NCBI RefSeq assembly: GCF_000876655.1
Contig: NZ_JYCN01000021.1
Location: 62,055 to 126,054, forward strand
Length of the DNA stretch: 64,000 nucleotides
DNA from: Arthrobacter sp. SPG23
GTDB lineage: Bacteria; Actinomycetota; Actinomycetes; Actinomycetales; Micrococcaceae
Reading direction: 5' to 3'
Part shown: piece after piece, positions 41,465-49,894 of the stretch
How positions within the stretch are numbered: position 1 is the first letter of the stretch
Layout: each line of letters begins with the position of its first letter
Notes under the pieces: model-generated
What the model saw: the letters and a program-made list of their open reading frames with translations, nothing else
What the model was told of the DNA's origin: nothing
Databases searched by the model: none
Made by a program: the position numbers and the translations under genes

Positions 41465-44400
41465 GTGCCAGAGCAGCCTAGCCACCGTCTACCAGAGGAA
41501 TTTGGCGGAAACGAGTGGCTCGTTGACGAACTGTACGAGCGTTACCAGCAGGACAAGAACACGGTAGATGCCAAGTGGTGGCCCCTGTTCGAATCCTTCG
41601 ACGCCGGTGACAGCTCGTCTTCCAACGGGACCTCGGGTGCACCGGCGCCCGCAGACCCCGCAACCCGCGAACTTCCAGTTGTAGCTCCCGCTCCGGCCGC
41701 ACCGGCACCGTCGCCGGCAGCACCGGCCACACCCGCAGCGGCTGCAGCTGCGCAGCCGGCTTCCCCCCGGACGGCTTCCGCCCAGGCGCCGGCAGCTCCG
41801 GCTGCCGCCCCGGCGAAGAAGGCTCCGGCCACTGTTGCCCGCGACGGCGCAAAGAAGCCCGAAACCGCAGGCACCCCGCCCATCCCCGCCCAGCTGCCCA
41901 AGAACATCAAGGCCCCCACCGCTCCGGAAGAGGACGTCGTCTCCGTCCTCCGCGGACCGGCGAAGGCCATCGCTTCCAACATGGTCACCAGCCTGGAAGT
42001 TCCCACGGCCACCAGCGTCCGCGCCATCCCGGCCAAGCTGCTGATCGACAACCGCGTGGTCATCAACTCCAACCTGGCCCGCGCCCGTGGCGGCAAGGTC
42101 TCCTTCACGCACCTGATTGGCTACGCCGTCATCCGCGCGCTCTCCCAGTTCCCCTCCATGAACGTCTACTACGACGAAGTGGACGGCAAGCCCGTTGCGG
42201 TCCAGCCTGCGCACGTGAACTTCGGCATCGCCATCGACATGCCCAAGCCGGACGGCACCCGCCTGCTCATGGTGCCGAACATCAAGAAGGCGGAGACCCT
42301 CAACTTCTCCGAGTTCTGGCACACCTACGAGGACCTCATCAAGCGCGCCCGCAACGGCAAGCTGACCGCCGATGACCACTCCGGCACCACGGTCTCCCTC
42401 ACCAACCCGGGCGGCATCGGCACCGTGCACTCCGTGCCCCGCCTCTCCAAGGGCCAGGCCGCCATCATCGGCGTCGGCGCGCTGGATTACCCGGCCGAGT
42501 TCCAGGGCGCCAGCGAGAAGATCATCGCGCAGAACGCCATCAGCAAGGTCCTCACGCTGACGTCCACGTATGACCACCGCGTCATCCAGGGCGCAGGCAG
42601 CGGCGAATTCCTCAAGCTCGTGCACCAGCTCCTGCTGGGTGCCCAGAACTTCTACGACGAAATCTTCGAGTCCCTGCGCATCCCGTACGAGCCCGTGCGC
42701 TGGAGCCCGGACCTGCAGGTCGACCCGGCCGACCAGATCAACAAGGTCGCCCGGATCCAGCAGCTGATCCACTCCTACCGCGTGCGCGGCCACCTCATGG
42801 CGGACACCGATCCGCTGGAATACGTCCAGCGGAAGCACCCGGACCTGGACGTCCTCACCTACGGCCTGACGCTGTGGGACCTTGACCGCGAGTGGCCTAC
42901 CGGCGGCTTCGGCGGCAAGCCCATGCTCGCGTTCCGCGACATCCTCGGCGTGCTCCGTGACGCCTACTGCCGCACCACCGGCATCGAATACATGCACATC
43001 CAGGACCCGGCCGAGCGCAAGTGGTTCCAGGACCAGCTGGAGCACGAGTACTCCAAGCCGAGCCGCGAAGAGCAGCTGCGCATCGTGTCCAAGCTCAATG
43101 CCGCAGAAGCTTTCGAAACCTTCCTGCAGACCAAGTTCGTGGGCCAGAAGCGGTTTTCGCTGGAGGGCGGCGAATCGCTGATCCCGCTGCTGGACGCCAT
43201 CATCTCCGATGCAGCGGACGACGGACTCGACGAAGTGGCCATCGGCATGGCCCACCGCGGCCGCCTGAACGTGCTCACCAACATTGCCGGCAAGACCTAC
43301 GCCCAGGTCTTCCGCGAATTCGAAGGCACCCAGGACCCGCGCTCCGTGCAGGGCTCCGGTGACGTCAAGTACCACCTCGGCACCGAGGGCACCTTCACCT
43401 CGGACAGCGGCAAGGAGACCAAGGTCTACCTGGCCGCCAACCCCTCGCACCTCGAGGCCGTGGACTCCGTCCTTGAAGGTATCGTCCGCGCAAAGCAGGA
43501 CCGCCTGGACCAGGGCGAAGCCTTCCCCGTGCTCCCCATCATGGTGCACGGTGACGCGGCCTTCGCCGGCCAGGGCGTGGTGGCGGAGACGCTCAACCTC
43601 TCCCAGCTGCGCGGCTACCGCACCGGCGGCACCATCCACGTGGTGGTCAACAACCAGGTGGGCTTCACGACGGCACCGTCCTCGTCCCGTTCCTCCACCT
43701 ACTCCACGGACGTCGCCAAGATGATCCAGGCCCCGGTGTTCCACGTGAACGGCGATGACCCGGAGGCAGTGGTCCGCATCGGCCAGCTCGCGTACGAGTT
43801 CCGCCAGCGCTTCCACAAGGACGTTGTCATCGACATGGTCTGCTACCGGCGCCGCGGGCACAACGAGGGCGATGACCCCTCGATGACCCAGCCGCTGATG
43901 TACAACCTGATCGAAGCCAAGCGTTCGGTCCGCAAGCTGTACACCGAATCCCTGATCGGCCGCGGTGACATCACCGAGGAAGAAGCCGAGCAGCTGCTCC
44001 GCGACTACCAGGAACGGCTGGAGCGGGTCTTCGCCGAGACCCACGCTGCCCAGACCTCGCCGATCCCGATCATCACGGCGGATTCAGCCGCTGTGTCCGA
44101 TATCGAACGGCCCAGCGCGCAGCAGTCCGACTCCGGCATCAGCGCTCCGGCGTCCACCGCGATCTCGGCGGAGACCCTGGCACGCATCGGCAAGGCCCAC
44201 ATCGAAATCCCCGAGGGCTTCACCGTCCACGCCAAGCTCAAGCAGCTGCTGGAGAAGCGCGAACAGATGTCCCGCGAAGGCGGCATCGACTGGGGCTTCG
44301 GCGAGATCGCAGCCTTTGGCTCGCTCATCATGGAAGGCGTTCCGGTCCGGCTCGCCGGCCAGGACTCCCGCCGCGGAACCTTCGTGCAGCGCCATGCCGT

Positions 44401-45307
44401 GTTCCACGACCGCGCCAACGGCAATGAGTGGCTGCCCCTGGGCAACCTCTCCGACGACCAGGCCAAGCTGTGGATCTACGACTCCCTGCTGTCCGAATAC
44501 GCGGCGATGGGTTTCGAATACGGCTACTCGGTGGAGCGCCCCGACGCCCTGGTGCTGTGGGAAGCGCAGTTCGGTGACTTCGTCAACGGCGCGCAGACGA
44601 TCATCGATGAGTTCATCTCCTCTGCCGAGCAGAAGTGGGGCCAGCGCTCCTCCCTGGTGCTCATGCTGCCCCACGGCTACGAAGGCCAGGGTCCGGACCA
44701 CTCGTCCGCACGCATCGAGCGCTTCCTCCAGCTGTGTGCCGAGGAGAACATGATCGTGGCCAACCCCACGACGTCGGCTTCACACTTCCACCTGCTGCGC
44801 CGCCAGGCGTACAGCCGGCCGCGGAAGCCGCTCATCATCTTCACGCCCAAGCAGCTGCTGCGCCTGAAGGCCGCCGCCTCTTCCGTGGAGGACTTCACTA
44901 CCGGCACGTTCAAGCCTGTCATTGGAGAGCACGAACACCTGCAGGCGGACGCCGTCGAGCGCGTCCTGCTGGTGTCCGGCCGCCTGTACTACGATCTCCT
45001 GTCCACGCGGCAGAAGACCGGCGACAAGACGACGGCGATCGTCCGTGTCGAGCAGCTCTACCCGCTGCCCGCCGCTGAAATCGCTGCCGAGCTCGCCAAA
45101 TACCCCAACGCCGACGTGGTGTGGGCACAGGACGAGCCGGCCAACCAGGGGCCGTGGCCGTTTATGGGCCTGAACCTGCCCGAGGCACTGGACCGCAGGG
45201 TGAAGCTGGTTTCCCGTCCGGCTTCCGCCTCCACGGCCGCCGGTTCCATGAAGCGGCACGCTGCGGAGCAGGACGCCCTCCTCAAGCAGGCATTCGCACG
45301 GAAGTAG
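41465..45307 (+). CDS. kgd: Multifunctional 2-oxoglutarate decarboxylase/dehydrogenase (fused E2 core and E1)
   Basis: 1280 residues from the GTG giving MPEQPSHRLPEEFGGNEWL. N-terminal E1 arm (1-45), Ala/Pro-rich linker (45-150), then an E2 acyltransferase domain (about 155-395) with TYDHRVIQGAGSGEFLK. Next is the ThDP-dependent E1 module: GMAHRGRLNVLTN, GDAAFAGQGVVAET, VVVNNQVGFTT, and a C-terminal transketolase part. No lipoyl domain is present, so lipoyl partners must come from elsewhere. It feeds the TCA cycle. The frame is open 20 codons further upstream, but GGAAGAGGCG favours the chosen start. Confidence 0.95.
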   Translation: MPEQPSHRLPEEFGGNEWLVDELYERYQQDKNTVDAKWWPLFESFDAGDSSSSNGTSGAPAPADPATRELPVVAPAPAAPAPSPAAPATPAAAAAAQPASPRTASAQAPAAPAAAPAKKAPATVARDGAKKPETAGTPPIPAQLPKNIKAPTAPEEDVVSVLRGPAKAIASNMVTSLEVPTATSVRAIPAKLLIDNRVVINSNLARARGGKVSFTHLIGYAVIRALSQFPSMNVYYDEVDGKPVAVQPAHVNFGIAIDMPKPDGTRLLMVPNIKKAETLNFSEFWHTYEDLIKRARNGKLTADDHSGTTVSLTNPGGIGTVHSVPRLSKGQAAIIGVGALDYPAEFQGASEKIIAQNAISKVLTLTSTYDHRVIQGAGSGEFLKLVHQLLLGAQNFYDEIFESLRIPYEPVRWSPDLQVDPADQINKVARIQQLIHSYRVRGHLMADTDPLEYVQRKHPDLDVLTYGLTLWDLDREWPTGGFGGKPMLAFRDILGVLRDAYCRTTGIEYMHIQDPAERKWFQDQLEHEYSKPSREEQLRIVSKLNAAEAFETFLQTKFVGQKRFSLEGGESLIPLLDAIISDAADDGLDEVAIGMAHRGRLNVLTNIAGKTYAQVFREFEGTQDPRSVQGSGDVKYHLGTEGTFTSDSGKETKVYLAANPSHLEAVDSVLEGIVRAKQDRLDQGEAFPVLPIMVHGDAAFAGQGVVAETLNLSQLRGYRTGGTIHVVVNNQVGFTTAPSSSRSSTYSTDVAKMIQAPVFHVNGDDPEAVVRIGQLAYEFRQRFHKDVVIDMVCYRRRGHNEGDDPSMTQPLMYNLIEAKRSVRKLYTESLIGRGDITEEEAEQLLRDYQERLERVFAETHAAQTSPIPIITADSAAVSDIERPSAQQSDSGISAPASTAISAETLARIGKAHIEIPEGFTVHAKLKQLLEKREQMSREGGIDWGFGEIAAFGSLIMEGVPVRLAGQDSRRGTFVQRHAVFHDRANGNEWLPLGNLSDDQAKLWIYDSLLSEYAAMGFEYGYSVERPDALVLWEAQFGDFVNGAQTIIDEFISSAEQKWGQRSSLVLMLPHGYEGQGPDHSSARIERFLQLCAEENMIVANPTTSASHFHLLRRQAYSRPRKPLIIFTPKQLLRLKAAASSVEDFTTGTFKPVIGEHEHLQADAVERVLLVSGRLYYDLLSTRQKTGDKTTAIVRVEQLYPLPAAEIAAELAKYPNADVVWAQDEPANQGPWPFMGLNLPEALDRRVKLVSRPASASTAAGSMKRHAAEQDALLKQAFARK

Positions 45308-45314
45308 CGTGAAC

Positions 45315-45358
45315 GCTGCCCGGCCGGAACTCGAACTACACGACTCCGGCCGGGCAGC
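45315..45358 (+). terminator. Hairpin after kgd
   Basis: 14-bp perfect arms 45315-45328 and 45345-45358 (GCTGCCCGGCCGGA and its complement), 16-base loop, eight bases after the kgd stop. There is no T-run, so it may act as a Rho-assisted or mRNA-protecting hairpin. Confidence 0.6.
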
Positions 45359-45485
45359 GCTGCTTAATGCAGGCGGCGGCGCCGATTACTGGAAGATTCC
45401 GCCCGCCGCCGGCTGCCGGAGTTGGCCAGGAGCCCGTTTCCATGGAACGCTGAATTTTGTTGCACATTGAGGTTAAGAGGTAGTC

Positions 45486-46085
45486 GTGGAAGACAGGAAG
45501 CTGCGGATTGCGGCTGTTGGGGATGAGCTGTTGGCCGGCCTGGGTGATCCCCGTGCGCTGGGCTGGCTTGGCCGCGTGCTGGCCCGGACCCCGCAGGACG
45601 GCATAACGGTTGAATGCTACGCCCTGCCCTGTCCCCAGGAAGGCACCGAGGGCCTTGCCGCAAGGTGGCTCGATGAGGCCGGGCGCCGCTTCGGCAACAA
45701 CCACGAGAACCGCCTGGTGATCGGACTAAGCGGGCGGGACGTCGAGTTCGGCCTCTCCACTGCCCGCAGCCGCCTGAACCTCGCGAACATCCTGGACTCC
45801 GCCTCCCAGAACAAGATCGAGGTCTTTGTGGTCGGTCCGCCGCCGTCGCTGGATCCCTCGCAGAACCGCCGGCTGGGCGAACTGAACACGGCCTTCGCCG
45901 ATGTCACCACGCGGCGCAAGCACCTTTATGTGGACACCTTCTCCCCCCTGCTCAACCACGAACAGTGGCGCCAGGACCTGGCCGCCAACGGCGGGACGCC
46001 GGGTCAGGCCGGCTACGGGCTGATGGCGTGGCTCGTGCTGCACCGCGGCTGGTTCCAGTGGCTCGGCATCGCCGCCCCGGAGTAA
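45486..46085 (+). CDS. SGNH/GDSL-fold protein with degenerate catalytic blocks
   Basis: 199 residues, start GTG behind AAGAGG. The layout follows the SGNH hydrolase fold: block I reads VGDELLAG (nucleophile Ser replaced by Glu14), block III reads LSGRDVEFG where GxND is expected (Arg84), and block V reads NGGTPGQAGYG, where DxxHP is expected (Thr171 in the His place). The fold is clear, but the catalytic Ser and His are missing, so esterase activity is doubtful. No signal peptide. Role unknown; a scaffold or binding function is possible. Confidence 0.72.
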   Translation: MEDRKLRIAAVGDELLAGLGDPRALGWLGRVLARTPQDGITVECYALPCPQEGTEGLAARWLDEAGRRFGNNHENRLVIGLSGRDVEFGLSTARSRLNLANILDSASQNKIEVFVVGPPPSLDPSQNRRLGELNTAFADVTTRRKHLYVDTFSPLLNHEQWRQDLAANGGTPGQAGYGLMAWLVLHRGWFQWLGIAAPE

Positions 46086-46155
46086 TACCGGAAACGCTTA
46101 CGACGCCGGGACGCGAGTCCCGGCGTGCACCCTGTCTATTGCTTTTGGCCAAGTC

Positions 46156-46191
46156 GCGATATATCGTCAAATAATATTCACGATATATCGC
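46156..46191. promoter_or_regulatory. Nested palindromic operator, probable PadR binding site
   Basis: Arms GCGATATATCGT (46156-46167) and ACGATATATCGC (46180-46191) form a perfect 12-bp inverted repeat around an AT-rich 12-base spacer. Each arm is itself a palindrome (CGATATATCG). It ends 15 bases before the DUF4097 start, at the position of the promoter, and a PadR gene lies in the same operon, so autoregulation is likely. Confidence 0.7.
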
Positions 46192-46205
46192 AACTTGGAG
46201 GAACT

Positions 46206-47033
46206 GTGGACGAGAACACCTGGACCGTCACCGGTCCGCAGACCATCGACGTCGACGGCGTCAGGTCGCTCAAACTGGGAATCATCCGCGGCCGCTTCGA
46301 CGTGGTCACCCACGCCGAGGATGTCACGCGGATCGAGGTCTCCGAAATCCACGGGGACCCGCTGACCATCACCCTGGTCAACGGCCGGCTTGAAGTGCGG
46401 CACCAGCTGCACGGCGCCCAGGGCTGGTTCAGGAACCTCATGGACACGGTCAACAACAACAGCAACAACTCCGTGGTGATCAGCATCGCGCTGCCGGCCG
46501 GAGTGGAAGTTGAAGCCGGCACCGTCAGTGGCGACGGCCTGGTCTCGGGGATCAGCGGTCACACCAAGCTGAACACGGTCTCCGGATCCGTCATCGCGGA
46601 CAATACCGCCGGCGAACTCCATGTCAATACCGTCAGCGGAGACGTTATCGCCCGGAACCACGACGGCGTCCTCACCGCCAAGAGCGTATCCGGCGAAGTC
46701 ACGGCGTCCGGCCGCTTCAGCAATATCCGCGCCAACACCGTCAGCGGCGACATGAGTTTCGACCTCCACGGCTTCACCCACGACTTCGGGGCCAATTCCG
46801 TTTCGGGTGACCTCACCGTCCGGCTGCCCCACGACGTCGGCGTGGACATTGTCGCCAAGTCCGCCAGCGGCGCTGTGGTCATCGATGACCAGAAATACAT
46901 CGTGCCGGGCGGCAAGGTGCAGACCATCGCCGGGCCGGATGAACAGCTCATGCTTGTCCGTACCAACTCCGTCTCCGGCAAGACCTTCATCATCCACAGT
47001 CAGCCGCCAGCGGACGCCGAAACGGAGGCCTAG
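46206..47033 (+). CDS. DUF4097-family beta-repeat protein
   Basis: 275 residues from the GTG at 46206, which has GGAGG close upstream. The middle and C-terminal parts are made of about seven imperfect repeats of 20 residues, each with an N/KxVSGxV core, forming a beta-helix-like solenoid. There is no signal peptide or membrane segment, so it is probably cytoplasmic. DUF4097 proteins are often encoded next to PadR or anti-sigma genes. The biochemical role is unknown. The stop is followed directly by the PadR start. Confidence 0.85.
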   Translation: MDENTWTVTGPQTIDVDGVRSLKLGIIRGRFDVVTHAEDVTRIEVSEIHGDPLTITLVNGRLEVRHQLHGAQGWFRNLMDTVNNNSNNSVVISIALPAGVEVEAGTVSGDGLVSGISGHTKLNTVSGSVIADNTAGELHVNTVSGDVIARNHDGVLTAKSVSGEVTASGRFSNIRANTVSGDMSFDLHGFTHDFGANSVSGDLTVRLPHDVGVDIVAKSASGAVVIDDQKYIVPGGKVQTIAGPDEQLMLVRTNSVSGKTFIIHSQPPADAETEA

Positions 47034-47657
47034 ATGCCTCCGGTCTTCGCCCACGGCGCACTGCGCCTCTATTTGCTCTCGCTTCTGGAGTCCGGCCCCA
47101 AACACGGCTATGAGCTCATCAAAGCGCTCAGCGACCGTTTCGGCGGCACCTACTCCCCCAGCGCCGGAACCATCTATCCGCGGCTCGGCAAGCTGGAAGA
47201 AGAAGGGCTCGTGGCCACAGAGGCCGAAGGACGCCGCACCAACTACCGCATTACCGCCGCGGGGCTGGTGGAGCTCAACCGGCGCAGGGATGAACTCGCC
47301 GGGGTCGAGAACGACATTTCGGCCTCGGTGCGCCGGCTGGCCGACAATCTGCGGGAGGATATCCGGGTCAACATGCGCGGACTCCGGGCCGATCTTGCCG
47401 CCACTGCTGAAGCAGCCAGGACGTCCGCGCGCACCGCACGGTTTACTGACCGCGGCACCCGGCACACCCCCGAAGGCGACCGCACACTGAAAGAAGCGGA
47501 AATGCTGATTCAGGCGTTCAGGGACGACCTTCGGGTGGAGCTTCGGGTCCAGGCCAGCGCGGCGCCTATCAGCAGCGTCACACTCGAAACGATCCGGACG
47601 GTCCTGGACCAGGCAAGGATTTCGATCCGCAGTTCCCTGACGGCCGACAGTCACTAA
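47034..47657 (+). CDS. PadR-family transcriptional regulator
   Basis: 207 residues. The N-terminal winged helix has the family signature LLESGPKHGYELIKALSDRFGGTYSPSAGTIYPRLGKLEEEGLV; the C-terminal half is a long amphipathic helical region for dimer formation, with an Arg/Thr-rich stretch near 145. It immediately follows the DUF4097 gene, so the pair is one operon, probably repressed by this protein at the palindrome 46156-46191. The inducer is unknown. Confidence 0.9.
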   Translation: MPPVFAHGALRLYLLSLLESGPKHGYELIKALSDRFGGTYSPSAGTIYPRLGKLEEEGLVATEAEGRRTNYRITAAGLVELNRRRDELAGVENDISASVRRLADNLREDIRVNMRGLRADLAATAEAARTSARTARFTDRGTRHTPEGDRTLKEAEMLIQAFRDDLRVELRVQASAAPISSVTLETIRTVLDQARISIRSSLTADSH

Positions 47658-47739
47658 CCTTCTCTGGTTCGCGGGCCGTCGCGTGATGTGGGAGACTTGA
47701 GGGCAGCTCTTTTGAGTACCAAGATTAAGGAGGCCAGCT

Positions 47740-47814
47740 ATGAGCAAGCGTGCACGTAAACGTCGTGACCGTAAGCGTGGCGGCGCGAACCACGGGAAGC
47801 GCCCCAACACCTAA
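47740..47814 (+). CDS. Ribosomal protein bL37 (AURKAIP1/COX24-like), 24 residues
   Basis: MSKRARKRRDRKRGGANHGKRPNT, all basic, is broken here as MSKRARKRRDRKR then GGANHGKRPNT. It matches the actinobacterial bL37/AURKAIP1-type peptide found in the large subunit near the peptidyl-transferase centre. A strong AAGGAGG ribosome site lies six bases before the ATG. It is too short for normal gene callers. A bidirectional terminator follows. Confidence 0.88.
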   Translation: MSKRARKRRDRKRGGANHGKRPNT

Positions 47815-47843
47815 GCTACGGTTTGGAATATGAGCTTAAAAGC

Positions 47844-47881
47844 GAAAGGCCCCGGAAACCACATGGTTTCCGGGGCCTTTC
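47844..47881. terminator. Bidirectional intrinsic terminator between bL37 and rsrA
   Basis: 17-bp perfect arms (47844-47860 and 47865-47881) with a four-base loop. The stem is GC-rich, bordered by AAA on one side and TTT on the other, so it can end both the plus-strand bL37 transcript and the minus-strand sigR-rsrA transcript. Confidence 0.9.
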
Positions 47882-47890
47882 GTCGTTAAC

Positions 47891-48151
47891 CTAGGCCTCA
47901 ACAGGGCGGATCGCATGAATCCGGTCCAGGATGGCGCTCTTCAGGTTCTCCGGGGCAGCTTCCGTACAGGACCGCTTGACCACTTTGCGGATGACGCACT
48001 CGAGATCGTACTCCTCAAAGCACTCCGGGCAACCGTCCAGGTGATCTTTGATGTCCGCGATGTCGCTGTGTGTCAACGCACCGTCGAGGTATTCGTAAAT
48101 ACGTTGCATCCGGGCGTCGTCGCAATCGCCCAGTCCCTGGCAGTCGCTCAT
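47891..48151 (-). CDS. rsrA: Mycothiol-system anti-sigma factor (RsrA type)
   Basis: 86 residues, zinc-binding anti-sigma factor. The ZAS motif HLDGCPEC (HxxxCxxC) is present with further Cys residues at the N-terminus and in [13 protein letters not shown]. In this family disulfide stress oxidises these thiols, releases zinc, and frees the sigma factor. It is coupled to sigR by an ATGA overlap, as in Streptomyces and mycobacterial RshA-SigH. Gene name is by family and context. Confidence 0.9.
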   Translation of the reverse strand: MSDCQGLGDCDDARMQRIYEYLDGALTHSDIADIKDHLDGCPECFEEYDLECVIRKVVKRSCTEAAPENLKSAILDRIHAIRPVEA

Positions 48152-48957
48152 TTCCTGTTCTCCTGTTTTGTGCTTTCGGCCGCTGTGCCGGTATCGGCTG
48201 CAGCTTTGAAACCCCGCTCTGCTGCGTAGTCCGCGAGCATGTCGCGCAGCATCTTGCGGCCGCGGTGAAGCCGGGACATCACCGTGCCGATGGGGGTGTT
48301 CATGATGTCTGAGATTTCCTTGTAGGCGAAACCCTCCACGTCAGCGAAGTACACCGCCAGGCGGAACTCTTCCGGGATCGCCTGCAGTGCCCGCTTCACG
48401 TCGGAATCAGGAAGGTGGTCCAAGGCCTCCGCTTCGGCAGAGCGCAGTCCGGACGACGTGTGGGATTCCGCCCGGGCCAGCTGCCAGTCCTCAATGGTGT
48501 CCGAATTCGACTGCAACGGCTCGCGCTGCCTCTTGCGGTAGAGGTTGATGTAGGTGTTGGTGAGGATCCGGTAGAGCCACGCCTTGAGATTGGTCCCGGG
48601 CTTGTACTGATGGAACGCGGAGAAAGCCTTTGTATAAGCCTCCTGCACCAGGTCCTCGGCGTCGGCAGGATTCCGCGCCATCCTCATGGCAGCCGAATAC
48701 AGCTGGTCGACGTACTGCATGGCGTCGCGTTCAAACCGCTGCCTGCGCTGTTCAGAGGTCTCTGATCCGACGTCGACCCCGGCGTCGGCAGCTTCCGGCT
48801 CCGACGCTTCCGGCCCTGCGTCGGCGCGTACCCCGCCGTCCTTGCCGGCCGCGCCGTCCTGACGGGCCCCCGCATCCGCCGGAAGCTCACTGGTGGTCTT
48901 GGCGTCGTTTCCGGCGGCCTCATATATGGCCGCAACGGCCGGATCCATGGTGCTCAT
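48148..48957 (-). CDS. sigR: ECF sigma factor SigR/SigH type
   Basis: 269 residues from the ATG at 48957 with GAAGG upstream. After an acidic, disordered N-terminus of about 75 residues come sigma region 2 ([21 protein letters not shown]) and region 4 ([30 protein letters not shown]). It directs the thiol-oxidative-stress regulon. An open frame upstream could add up to 102 residues, reminiscent of unstable long SigR forms in Streptomyces, but I see no support for it here. Confidence 0.88.
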   Translation of the reverse strand: MSTMDPAVAAIYEAAGNDAKTTSELPADAGARQDGAAGKDGGVRADAGPEASEPEAADAGVDVGSETSEQRRQRFERDAMQYVDQLYSAAMRMARNPADAEDLVQEAYTKAFSAFHQYKPGTNLKAWLYRILTNTYINLYRKRQREPLQSNSDTIEDWQLARAESHTSSGLRSAEAEALDHLPDSDVKRALQAIPEEFRLAVYFADVEGFAYKEISDIMNTPIGTVMSRLHRGRKMLRDMLADYAAERGFKAAADTGTAAESTKQENRK

Positions 48958-49339
48958 TGCCTTCAAGTCTACTGTGACGCGTCGCGAGGCTCCCGGCGGG
49001 GGTCCGCCGGCCTCATCCCCGTGTCCAGGGAACTCCAGGGGCGTCAGGAGTTCCACACTGTCCCTCACCAATGTCAAAGCTTCATCTCCGCTCCGTAGTC
49101 CTTGTGTCGGTCCTGTGTCGTTATGTCGGCTGCCCTTGTGTCGTGGTCCGCGCAAGTCGACCACGCGTGCGGCCTGTCCGGCGCAGCAGGGGCCTGAGGC
49201 CGTGGCCAAGCACAGTCCCCGGCCCATCGGGACCTGCTTTTCATAACCACTGCCGGCGGGCAAATATTCCGCAAAAGTGCAAGACTAGAACCGGTTCCCC
49301 CGCAGAAGTTCCGCGGCTCGTCCACCCAGGAGGAAATTC
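48958..49339. other. Divergent intergenic region between sigR and doxX
   Basis: 382 bases with the likely sigR promoter (see 49029-49054) and the doxX promoter. Open frames here are fragmentary, lack ribosome sites and are mostly antisense; I see no gene. An AAGGAGG-like site precedes doxX. Confidence 0.5.
49029..49054 (-). promoter_or_regulatory. Candidate SigR-dependent autoregulatory promoter
   Basis: Palindrome GGAACTCC (49029-49036) and GGAGTTCC (49047-49054). Read on the minus strand it offers a -35 GGAAC, a 16-base gap and a -10 GTT, the pattern of SigR/SigH promoters, starting about 67 bases ahead of the sigR ATG. The -10 reads AGTT rather than CGTT. Confidence 0.35.
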
Positions 49340-49888
49340 ATGTCGTTTGTCCGTATTCTCGCCCGCCCCATGCTGGCCTCCAGTTTCGTTCTCGCCGGCC
49401 TGGACAAGCTCAAGAACGCGGATGACACTGCGACGCAGTTGTCCCCTCTTCTGCGCCGGGCAGCGGACTCCCTCCCGTTCGCCACGAACGAAAAGGTCCT
49501 GGCGCGCGTCATCGGCGGCACCCAGGTGGGCGCCGGCGTGCTGTTCGCCCTGGGCAAGTCGGCACGGCTCGCGGCCTCCGTCCTCGCAGTCATTTCAGCG
49601 CTGAACGCTTTCGTTGAGTGGCGCAGTGCGGATATCACCACCAAGGAAGGCCGGGACGCACGGCGCACCCAGCTCCTGAAAAACGTCACCCTCACAGGCG
49701 GAGTGCTGCTTGCATCCGTGGACACCGCGGGCAAGCCGAGCCTGGCCTGGCGGGCCGAGCACCTGGCAGCCGATGCCCGCAAGGGTGCCAGCCACCTGGC
49801 AGCCGACGCACGGAAAACCACCACGAAGAAGTTCAAGAAGGCCGACAAAGCTGTCCGCAAGGCCGTGGACCACGCAGTGAAAGCATAG
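49340..49888 (+). CDS. DoxX-family membrane protein with Lys-rich tail
   Basis: 182 residues. The DoxX part (1-130) has about four hydrophobic segments, for example ASSFVLAGLDKLKN and GAGVLFALGKSARLAASVLAV. The C-terminus carries a direct repeat: HLAADARKGA (141-150) and HLAADARKTT (152-161), then a Lys/Ala helix. Related DoxX proteins in mycobacteria join superoxide dismutase and a thiol enzyme in oxidative-stress complexes. Its place beside sigR would suit a stress role, but that is inference. Start ATG, RBS AGGAGGAAATTC. Confidence 0.85.
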   Translation: MSFVRILARPMLASSFVLAGLDKLKNADDTATQLSPLLRRAADSLPFATNEKVLARVIGGTQVGAGVLFALGKSARLAASVLAVISALNAFVEWRSADITTKEGRDARRTQLLKNVTLTGGVLLASVDTAGKPSLAWRAEHLAADARKGASHLAADARKTTTKKFKKADKAVRKAVDHAVKA

Positions 49889-49894
49889 GCACGA

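Noticed and set aside
41489..44044. 851-codon minus-strand frame
   Set aside because: Antisense to kgd, whose motifs are unambiguous; no family seen in the shadow frame.
47697..47725. TTGAGG, 17 bases, CAAGAT as a promoter for bL37
   Set aside because: Transcription would begin inside the ribosome-binding site, so the match is probably chance.
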